Position numbers and translations under genes: made by a program | Origin: UBA3537 sp965657165 | GTDB lineage: Bacteria > Bacteroidota > Bacteroidia > Flavobacteriales > Flavobacteriaceae | Assembly (NCBI GenBank): GCA_965657165.1 | Contig: CBFHNG010000015.1 | Coordinates: forward strand, 1-37,353 | DNA length: 37,353 nt | Direction of reading: 5' to 3' | The notes under the pieces: generated by a model | What the model was told of the DNA's origin: nothing | Database searches by the model: none | Seen by the model: only the letters and a program-made list of their open reading frames with translations | Part shown: piece by piece, positions 31,740 through 37,353 of the stretch | How positions within the stretch are numbered: position 1 is the stretch's first letter | Layout of the letters: every line of letters begins with the position of its first letter

Positions 31740-32504
31740 TTAGTTACTCGCTGCTTGTGCTTTTCCAATAAAGACGTCAATATCTTTGGCTTCTGTACTT
31801 TCTGGAAAATCAGCTTTTATAGTTTTAAAGTATTCTAGAGCTTTGGAGTTTTTATCGAGTTTTAAACCTAAAACACCTGCTTTGTATAGATACATTGGAG
31901 TTGTATAATTATTTGTTTTTGCGTTGGCAGCCTGAACATAATAATCGTAAGCATCTTCTAACTGCTCCAATTGAACAAAAGCATCTCCAATACCACCTTT
32001 GGCAATTGGCCCCAGTACATCATCAGTAGATTCAAATGCGTTTAGATATTCAATAGCATTTACATAATCTTTCATGTTCAAATAGGCCATACCTGCATAG
32101 TAATTGGCAAGATTTCCTGCATTAGTTCCACTGTAAGTGTCTGCAATATCAAGCATTCCATATTTTCCATCGGCACCGTTTAGAGATAATGTAAACAAAG
32201 AATCTTGTGCAGTAGCAACAGCTTCATCAAAATATTTTTGGGCAGAATACATATCATTCATCGCTTGACTTTCTTTTGGTTGCTGAACGTATTTATCAAA
32301 ACCTAAAAACCCTAAAACCAAAACAGCGGCCAACCCTACAATTATAAAAATGTATTTTTGATTAGCTGCAACCCATTGTTCCGTTTTTGAAACATTTTCA
32401 TCTAATGTATTAAAAACCTCTGCTGTTGTAGATCCCTCTTCAATAGACTGTTGCTTTTCTACTTTTGTTTTTGGCTTACCGCCACGTTTCTTGTATGTTG
32501 CCAT
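31740..32504 (-). CDS. Membrane-anchored tetratricopeptide repeat protein (YfgM-like)
   Basis: A 254-residue protein. A basic, disordered N terminus (MATYKKRGGKPKTKVEKQQ) is followed by one transmembrane helix (YIFIIVGLAAVLVLGFLGF, about 50-68), then a periplasmic TPR domain (about 75-250: NDMYSAQKYFDEAVATAQDSL, then GNLANYYAGMAYLNMKDYVNAIEYLNAF, GGIGDAFVQLEQLEDAYDYYVQAA and ALEYFKTIKADFPES). The layout resembles YfgM, a periplasmic partner of the Sec translocon and chaperones. Role by homology: protein-protein scaffold at the inner membrane. It is first in the ribH operon and has a -7 element at 32526-32533. Confidence 0.85.
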   Translation of the reverse strand: MATYKKRGGKPKTKVEKQQSIEEGSTTAEVFNTLDENVSKTEQWVAANQKYIFIIVGLAAVLVLGFLGFDKYVQQPKESQAMNDMYSAQKYFDEAVATAQDSLFTLSLNGADGKYGMLDIADTYSGTNAGNLANYYAGMAYLNMKDYVNAIEYLNAFESTDDVLGPIAKGGIGDAFVQLEQLEDAYDYYVQAANAKTNNYTTPMYLYKAGVLGLKLDKNSKALEYFKTIKADFPESTEAKDIDVFIGKAQAASN

Positions 32505-32525
32505 AATGTTCTAAAATATGAGGGG

Positions 32526-32533
32526 CAAAAATA
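32526..32533 (-). promoter_or_regulatory. -7 promoter element for the TPR-ribH operon
   Basis: TATTTTTG on the minus strand matches TAnnTTTG and lies 21 bases upstream of the ATG at 32504. A -33 TTG is not visible. The 139-base gap to recF must also contain the recF promoter, which I could not place. Confidence 0.5.
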
Positions 32534-32643
32534 TAATTTTATTCTTAAAATAATGATAATTTATTTGTTATTTTTCAATATTTTGCAGCTTATTTAGTCG
32601 TAATACTTAATCAAGTTTAAATTTAAAACCAATTTATACACTA

Positions 32644-33723
32644 ATGCTTCTCAAGTCCATCAGTTTAGTGAATTATAAAAATTTTGACAGTCAATCATTT
32701 GAATTTAACCAAAAGGTAAATTGTTTTGTAGGCCCCAATGGTATTGGTAAAACAAATATTTTGGACGCCATTTATCATCTTTCATTTGGGAAAAGCTACT
32801 TCAACCCTATTGCAACACAAAATATTAAACATGGAGAAGATTTTTTTGTAGTCGATGGACGTTATACGAAAGACAATAGAGATGAAAAAATTGTGGTTTC
32901 TCTCAAAAAAGGGCATAAAAAAATTATTAAACGCAATGCCAAAGCGTATGAACGCTTTAGTGATCATATTGGGTTTTTACCCCTAGTCATCATATCTCCC
33001 GCCGACCGTGATTTAATTACAGAAGGCAGCGATATGCGGCGTAAATTTATTGATGGTGTAATATCGCAAAGCGATAAAATTTATCTTGAAAACTTGATTC
33101 AATACAATAAAATATTGGGGCAACGCAATGCATTACTCAAATATTTCTCAAACAACAACACATTTGATAATGATGCTATTGAGGTCTACAATACTCAACT
33201 TTCTGAATTCGGTGCAGAAATTCACAAAAAAAGACAGGCATTTATTGAGGCCTTTACCCCTGTTTTTCTAAAACAATATAAAGCCATCAGTAACCAAAAT
33301 GAAGCGGTGAGTTTATACTACAAAAGTCAACTCAACGAACAGCCTTTAGACACATTACTTAAAACACAAATTAACAAAGATCGTGTGTTACAATATACGA
33401 GTGTGGGGATTCATAAAGATGATATAGAGTTTAATATTGGAGACTATCCTATTAAAAAATTTGGGAGTCAAGGACAGCAAAAATCGTTTCTAATTGCCCT
33501 AAAATTAGCACAATTCGATATTATAAAATCTCAGAGCGGCACCACTCCTATTTTGCTTTTGGATGATATTTTTGATAAATTGGACGAACAACGGGTAGAA
33601 CGCATTATTGGCATGGTAAACGAAGAGAGTTTTGGACAACTATTCATCTCAGACACCCACGCCGATCGAACCGAAAAAGCGGTAAAAAATACCCACAACT
33701 CTTTTGAAATTTTTCAATTATGA
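32644..33723 (+). CDS. recF: DNA replication and repair protein RecF
   Basis: A 359-residue SMC-like ATPase that, with RecO and RecR, loads RecA on gapped DNA. Walker A GPNGIGKT is at 30-37 after LVNYKNFDSQSFEF; the signature GSQGQQKS is at 274-281; Walker B LLLDDIFDKLD is at 304-314; and the D-loop/His region FISDTHADRTE follows. Length is typical. It is divergent from the TPR gene and overlaps the following lipoprotein gene by four bases (ATGA). Unlike the classical dnaA-dnaN-recF order, neither dnaA nor dnaN is present here. Confidence 0.96.
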   Translation: MLLKSISLVNYKNFDSQSFEFNQKVNCFVGPNGIGKTNILDAIYHLSFGKSYFNPIATQNIKHGEDFFVVDGRYTKDNRDEKIVVSLKKGHKKIIKRNAKAYERFSDHIGFLPLVIISPADRDLITEGSDMRRKFIDGVISQSDKIYLENLIQYNKILGQRNALLKYFSNNNTFDNDAIEVYNTQLSEFGAEIHKKRQAFIEAFTPVFLKQYKAISNQNEAVSLYYKSQLNEQPLDTLLKTQINKDRVLQYTSVGIHKDDIEFNIGDYPIKKFGSQGQQKSFLIALKLAQFDIIKSQSGTTPILLLDDIFDKLDEQRVERIIGMVNEESFGQLFISDTHADRTEKAVKNTHNSFEIFQL

Positions 33724-34136
33724 AAAATAGTATTTTCTTTTTTCTATTGATGCTATTGAGTTGCAAACCCAATGCAAGTCAGTATATTGATTTTATTGAG
33801 GGCTATTGGGAAATTGAACAGGTTACCAAAAACGATCGTATCATCAAGGAATTTAAAATCAATACAGGGATTGATTACTTTAAAATCAATGCTAATAAAA
33901 CAGGATTTCGAAAAAAACTAAAGCCAAACTTTCAAGGTACATTTGAAACTTCGGATGACCAATTGAATTTTAATTTAAAACTTGACAACAATACCCTTTT
34001 GTTGGAGTACAGTGATAATGGAACTTCATATAGTGAAGAAATTGTATTGGCGAGTGCAACAGCGCTTGTGATTGCTAATACAGAGGGGTTTGAATACCAC
34101 TACAAACCTTACGAACCTTTAAACTTGGACGAATGA
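33720..34136 (+). CDS. Predicted lipoprotein, lipocalin-like
   Basis: A 138-residue exported protein. MKNSIFFFLLMLLSCKPN is a lipoprotein signal with the lipid-bearing C15. The mature part is rich in short beta strands: IDFIEGYWEIEQVTKND, then GIDYFKINANKTGFRKKLKPNFQGTFETSDDQLNFNLKLDNNTLLLEYSDNG, close to the GxW-type start and up-and-down strand pattern of small lipocalin-like domains. I cannot name a family with certainty. It overlaps recF (4 bases) and the DUF721 gene (4 bases), so an envelope lipoprotein is embedded in a replication/repair operon. Function unknown. Confidence 0.8.
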   Translation: MKNSIFFFLLMLLSCKPNASQYIDFIEGYWEIEQVTKNDRIIKEFKINTGIDYFKINANKTGFRKKLKPNFQGTFETSDDQLNFNLKLDNNTLLLEYSDNGTSYSEEIVLASATALVIANTEGFEYHYKPYEPLNLDE

Positions 34137-34429
34137 GCAAGCGCCACAACAACCATCAAAAAATAGACGAAGTGTTGGCTTCTTTTGTAGAAAACAACAA
34201 ACTCGAAAAAGGACTGGACAGTGTTAATGTGGCCAATGCGTGGCGCGAACTGATGGGCAATGGTGTACAAAACTATACCAATAGTATAAAACTCCACAAT
34301 GGTACTTTGTATGTAAGTTTAACCTCTTCTGTACTTCGAGAAGAACTGAACTATGGTAAAGATAAAATCATTGCTATGATTAACGAAGAACTCGGAAAAG
34401 AGGTCGTAAAAAAAGTGGTGTTGCGGTAG
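34133..34429 (+). CDS. DUF721 (DciA-like) protein
   Basis: A 98-residue protein of the DUF721/DciA family. After KIDEVLASFVENNKLEKGLDSVNVANAWRELMGNGVQNYTNSIKLHNGTLYV comes LTSSVLREELNYGKDKIIAMINEELG, the KH-like core of DciA with the conserved W and the LR(x)EL motif. DciA is the ancestral loader of the replicative helicase DnaB in bacteria lacking DnaC/DnaI, so this is a plausible helicase-loading factor; short flavobacterial forms carry only the core domain. It is last in the recF operon and convergent with the next gene. Confidence 0.87.
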   Translation: MSKRHNNHQKIDEVLASFVENNKLEKGLDSVNVANAWRELMGNGVQNYTNSIKLHNGTLYVSLTSSVLREELNYGKDKIIAMINEELGKEVVKKVVLR

Positions 34430-34437
34430 TCAAACGA

Positions 34438-34800
34438 CTAAGGCGTTTTGCGTTTAGCTCTTCGCTGTTCTCTACGCTTTTGACGTTTTTCTTTTTTTAG
34501 TACTTTTTTGTATTCTTTGTGGGCTTCAATCGTTTTTTGATCAATATAGCCAATGGTATTGACATCAAGACCTTTACTTTTCATCTTTTTTTGATAATTG
34601 ATTAGCTCATCTTTTTCCATTGCAGAAAAAAACTTAGCAATAGTTGACTCTACCCAAACACCTCGAACTAATCCATCTTTATCAGTAGAAGTTACATAGC
34701 AAATCATTTTTTTTGTATTAAAATGTTTATGTGATTTGTTTTGCGCATTCAGAGTTATTGTGGTTAATAAAAGAGCTAGGGATATAATTTTAAGTTTCAT
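34438..34800 (-). CDS. Small secreted protein with basic C-terminal tail
   Basis: A 120-residue protein I do not recognise. The N terminus MKLKIISLALLLTTITLNAQ is a Sec signal with cleavage after the Ala-Gln region. The mature part has MICYVTSTDKDGLVRGVWVESTIAKFFSAMEKDELINYQ and ends in a highly basic tail (KKVLKKEKRQKRREQRRAKRK, about 98-118). Such a tail on an exported protein might bind envelope polyanions, but this is inference. The start lies 11 bases downstream of the preceding gene's stop, so the two are probably co-transcribed. Confidence 0.72.
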   Translation of the reverse strand: MKLKIISLALLLTTITLNAQNKSHKHFNTKKMICYVTSTDKDGLVRGVWVESTIAKFFSAMEKDELINYQKKMKSKGLDVNTIGYIDQKTIEAHKEYKKVLKKEKRQKRREQRRAKRKTP

Positions 34801-34811
34801 TGTGGTTTGGG

Positions 34812-35627
34812 TTAATAATTAATATTGCGACACCTAGATATAACTGTATTTCTTGGTAAATAGGGTGTTGGCGATGAATGAAACCGCTTTTTTATTCTTC
34901 TACCATAAGCAGTTGGTCTGCCAATAAAATTTCTTCTCTTGAATTTACCAACATACAACACTTTATGAATTTTCTCTACACTTAATAATGTTTCGATATA
35001 GGTTATATTTCCCCTGTAATCAACAAAGTATTTTATTTTTGGTATTCCTTTTGGGAAAATAGGATTTGATTTCCATATTTCATAACACACTTCTTGAGTA
35101 AAAATTGGACCATGGTGTTCTGTACCTGGTTCAATAATGTAATATGCCTTACTTGTTTTTTTTCGCTGTTGTCGTTTGGCATCAATATCTTCAATTTTAT
35201 AACGCTTGTAACGGGTAGAATTAATTATGGTATCAGACTGAATTACATTTCGATAATGTTTTACATTTTTATCATCAAATCCACATACAATAACTAAGTT
35301 TTGTGGAACTGTATATACATCAGCATGTTCTAATTCTTCTTGACTAAAAGCCGAAGAAAAATGCAGATTATTATTATCTGTAAATTTAAAACTCAGACTA
35401 TCTTTTTGGTCTATCCAGCGGAGCTCTGCTCGAAAATTATTGTCATTGGCATCTGTTAGAATATATTTTTTGTATTTTTTATTATTAATGATTTCATTTG
35501 ATTTAGAAAACTCAATAGTTTGAACCTCATATTCTAAAAGATGGTTAAACTCATAAACTGTTTGTGCGTTTAACCATTGAAACATTAACAGCAGGTAAAT
35601 TGTTGTTTTTGAGGTTTTTTTTAACAT
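34812..35627 (-). CDS. Secreted hypothetical protein
   Basis: A 271-residue protein with the signal MLKKTSKTTIYLLLMFQWLNAQ. The mature part looks beta-rich in its first two thirds (YEFNHLLEYEVQTI, FRAELRWIDQKDSLSFKF, YTVPQNLVIVCGFDD), with a central IEPGTEHHGPIFTQEVCYEIWKSNP and a basic C-terminal third (VGKFKRRNFIGRPTAYGRR). I recognise no family. No C-terminal sorting domain of the type IX system is obvious. Directly repeated ACAAACTAA motifs 11 bases apart lie upstream (35641-35660). It is likely part of a run of envelope genes on this strand. Confidence 0.72.
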   Translation of the reverse strand: MLKKTSKTTIYLLLMFQWLNAQTVYEFNHLLEYEVQTIEFSKSNEIINNKKYKKYILTDANDNNFRAELRWIDQKDSLSFKFTDNNNLHFSSAFSQEELEHADVYTVPQNLVIVCGFDDKNVKHYRNVIQSDTIINSTRYKRYKIEDIDAKRQQRKKTSKAYYIIEPGTEHHGPIFTQEVCYEIWKSNPIFPKGIPKIKYFVDYRGNITYIETLLSVEKIHKVLYVGKFKRRNFIGRPTAYGRRIKKRFHSSPTPYLPRNTVISRCRNINY

Positions 35628-35690
35628 TAAGTTTTATAAATTAGTTTGTCTTTAGTTTGTAAGAATAAACTGATTTTGAATTCAAGTGTA

Positions 35691-36323
35691 TTAACGAATA
35701 TTTTTATTTAAATTCTCTACCATTTTTTTTAAATCTTTTATGTTATAAGACATTTCTCCATTAACGATTATTACGGGTAGTTTAACAGATCTTAAATGAG
35801 GATTTTCCTTTTTTAAAATACTCCACATCATTTTATTCTGTTCTTCACCTTCTGATGTATTAATAAATCTAAAATCAATATCGTTGTCCAACAAATAAGA
35901 GGTTGTAAAATGGCATCTTGGACAGCCATCCTTAGAGAAAACCACAATTCCTTCATTTAAATTATTGTTTTCATTAAATCGTTTTTTTTGAAGCTTTGTT
36001 TGTTTGGCCAATTGTTCTTCTTCTGTCATACTAATTTTATATGTATATTGAGAACTAAATTTTCCTTTTTTACCTCGTATAAAATAAAGTTTAATCATTT
36101 CAATACTAGAATTGGCAGGAATCAACTTGGTAATTGGTTTTTTATAACCTCTTAGATTTGTGGTTTTAAGTGTTAGGGTAATCTCCTGTTGGACATTCTC
36201 GTTGTTTGTCGCAATAAAAACAAAACCATCATTTTCTTTGGAATAATTAACCTCTACACTTTTATTTTGGGAAAAACCAACTAAATAAAGCGTTAGAAAA
36301 AGAGTAATAAAATTTGATTTCAT
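35691..36323 (-). CDS. Secreted protein with C-terminal glutaredoxin-like domain
   Basis: A 210-residue exported protein. Residues 1-19 are a signal peptide (MKSNFITLFLTLYLVGFSQ). Residues 20-115 are a beta-rich N-terminal domain (VEVNYSKENDGFVFIATNN, then IPANSSIEMIKLYFIRG). Residues about 124-210 are a thioredoxin-fold domain close to glutaredoxin: GIVVFSKDGCPRCHFTTSYLLDNDIDFRFINTSE, with a CPRC active site (134-137) and a cis-Pro loop KLPVIIVNGE (P183). A periplasmic dithiol glutaredoxin-like site would need a partner for reduction; none is visible nearby. Role in periplasmic disulfide exchange is inferred. It has 18 bases before the next upstream gene's stop. Confidence 0.8.
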   Translation of the reverse strand: MKSNFITLFLTLYLVGFSQNKSVEVNYSKENDGFVFIATNNENVQQEITLTLKTTNLRGYKKPITKLIPANSSIEMIKLYFIRGKKGKFSSQYTYKISMTEEEQLAKQTKLQKKRFNENNNLNEGIVVFSKDGCPRCHFTTSYLLDNDIDFRFINTSEGEEQNKMMWSILKKENPHLRSVKLPVIIVNGEMSYNIKDLKKMVENLNKNIR

Positions 36324-36341
36324 ATTGATTTTTATTATGAA

Positions 36342-36710
36342 TTATTGTATTGAATGCTCAATTATTAATTTACCGCTTGTTGATTTGTTTGGTATAAATT
36401 TGAATCCTACCTTATATCCTCCATAATAATCTAAAAAATTAATTAGTGTATCTATTTTTCCTTTAAATCTATGGTTTCCATGAAATTGAACAATTATAGT
36501 ATCGTTAACTATACCTCTAATTTTTAATATGTGAGCAGAATATGAACGTCTATCGTTAGGAATTAAAGTATCTGAAATTGATTTTTCAAAATTTTCAACA
36601 ACAATTTTATTTGATTTTTCATGTCCAAATAAATAACAGTATACAATTCCTGTTAATAATAAAATACTCATAAGAAAAACTAAAATTTTAATTAAATAAT
36701 ATTTTGCCAT
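36342..36710 (-). CDS. Small membrane-anchored protein next to the DUF6973 protein
   Basis: A 122-residue protein with a single N-terminal hydrophobic helix (IKILVFLMSILLLTGIVYCYLF, residues 8-29) and an extracytoplasmic beta-rich remainder (IVVENFEKSISDTLIPNDRR, then HILKIRGIVNDTIIVQFHGNHRF, KVGFKFIPNKSTSGKLIIEH). I recognise no family. It begins three bases after the stop of the DUF6973 protein, so the two are tightly co-transcribed. A small membrane or periplasmic partner, possibly an immunity-type protein, is one reading of the position; there is no direct support for it. Confidence 0.68.
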   Translation of the reverse strand: MAKYYLIKILVFLMSILLLTGIVYCYLFGHEKSNKIVVENFEKSISDTLIPNDRRSYSAHILKIRGIVNDTIIVQFHGNHRFKGKIDTLINFLDYYGGYKVGFKFIPNKSTSGKLIIEHSIQ

Positions 36711-36713
36711 CTA

Positions 36714-37353
36714 TTAATTATTAGTTGAAGTGAGTGTTGAGTTTGAATTTGCACATGTTTGACAATACTGTCCATTAATACTTGCTCCTAATGGTTTTAA
36801 ATATTTCAACTCTCCATTTGATAGTGAGTTTTCTATTAATTGATATAATTTACCTGAGCCATAGGCTATTTGTCTACCTTTTTCGTTATTAAATAAATCC
36901 ATCTCAGACTCTTTGTAATGATAAATATAATTTGGGTCAAGTGGATCAGATTCATGAGCAGTAGTCAATTCTTTAGTCAACGCTTCTCCTAATCTAACTG
37001 TACACAAAGCATTCCAAAAAGCATGCCTGAATGCATCTCCTTTACCATTATGTAATGTATTAGGGTAATATATTTCGGCATAATTCCAAGCTTGTTGAGC
37101 ACTCATTAGATATTGTGATTTTTGATAATTGGAAAGCTCATCAAATATTTCTTTTTCTTTTTCTGCCATTTTGTTTCTATAGTCATAATCTAAATTAGAA
37201 TTATAAATTAAGCGTTCATCAAAATCCACCTCACCATTAGTCATCAATGCATTAATTGCCTCCTTTGCAAAATTTATAGCTTGTTGCGAATCATTTTCAT
37301 CTAAAAAATCAGACAGTTGAACCACTTTCTGAATATTATCAAAATTAGCAATC
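36714..37353 (-). CDS. C-terminal part of a DUF6973-domain protein (partial)
   Basis: The frame is open from the TAA at 36714 to the right edge, 212 codons plus one base, so the N terminus is missing; a GTG at 37323-37325 is probably internal because the frame continues upstream. The segment FLDENDSQQAINFAKEAINAL then GEVDFDERLI resembles the linker seen before the C-terminal domain of long flavobacterial surface proteins. The rest matches the DUF6973 pattern: YPNTLHNGKGDAFRHAFWNAL (with His and Asp in GDAFRHAFWN) and LTKELTTAHES. Such domains often end polymorphic-toxin-like or surface proteins, but the activity is not known. A CxxC pair (YCQTCANS) lies near the end. Downstream by three bases is a small membrane protein. 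Confidence 0.75.
   Translation of the reverse strand, partial: IANFDNIQKVVQLSDFLDENDSQQAINFAKEAINALMTNGEVDFDERLIYNSNLDYDYRNKMAEKEKEIFDELSNYQKSQYLMSAQQAWNYAEIYYPNTLHNGKGDAFRHAFWNALCTVRLGEALTKELTTAHESDPLDPNYIYHYKESEMDLFNNEKGRQIAYGSGKLYQLIENSLSNGELKYLKPLGASINGQYCQTCANSNSTLTSTNN

Noticed and set aside
34427..34438. TAGTC-aaac-GACTA as a terminator between convergent genes
   Set aside because: The stem is only five bases and has no T run on either side.

Overview
The window is a contiguous stretch of AT-rich chromosome (about one third G+C by eye) that looks like a member of the Flavobacteriaceae (Bacteroidota). The evidence is gene order and protein style: parA-parB-DUF5683-dapB-lepB-wbqC, udk-ftsB-like-methylmalonyl-CoA mutase, ribH/small proteins/mutL/rhomboid/rhomboid/EEP, and recF-lipoprotein-DUF721. 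The -7 promoter motif TAnnTTTG typical of the phylum occurs upstream of many genes, and Shine-Dalgarno sequences are mostly absent. I found no tRNA, rRNA, CRISPR array, insertion sequence or prophage. No gene-free stretch exceeds 300 bases; the longest is about 210 bases (2475-2687).

Layout. 1-426 (-): 5' part of pabB with a TTG start. 507-4609: DEAD-box helicase, ECF-type sigma factor, dihydrolipoamide dehydrogenase and an Lrp/AsnC regulator. The regulator is divergent from a Cys/Met-metabolism PLP enzyme (4765-5958), with inverted repeats between them. 5955-10819: membrane hydrolase, a conserved hypothetical plus polyphosphate glucokinase, holA, an orphan HsdR_N-type PD-(D/E)XK protein and a GT2 glycosyltransferase. 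10897-15254: OmpA-family lipoprotein, pheT, trxB. 15393-19753: tightly overlapping udk, ftsB-like, and both methylmalonyl-CoA mutase subunits. 19828-26236: a second, enlarged ParA, then parA-parB-DUF5683-dapB-lepB-wbqC. 26251-32504 (all -): TPR protein, ribH, two small membrane proteins (one of 38 residues), mutL, two rhomboids and an exo/endonuclease/phosphatase-family protein. 32644-34429 (+): recF, a lipoprotein and a DciA-like DUF721 protein, with ATGA overlaps. 34438-37353 (-): a run of unrecognised exported or membrane proteins, one with a glutaredoxin-like CPRC site, ending at the right edge in the C-terminal part of a DUF6973-type protein.

Most of the window is conserved housekeeping: translation, chromosome segregation, replication/repair, lysine and riboflavin biosynthesis, protein export and propionyl/methylmalonyl-CoA metabolism. 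The most unusual parts are four. First, the tandem ParA paralog at 19828-20919 carries a BamE/OmlA-like C-terminal extension and has serine at a position where the neighbouring ParA has a DNA-contact arginine. Second, the DUF6973 protein at the right edge is followed after 3 bases by a small membrane-anchored protein. Third, there is a strong hairpin plus an 18-bp perfect palindrome in front of the hypothetical gene at 7109. Fourth, there is a 38-residue single-span membrane protein at 31050-31166. Nothing here proves a new defence or mobile system.
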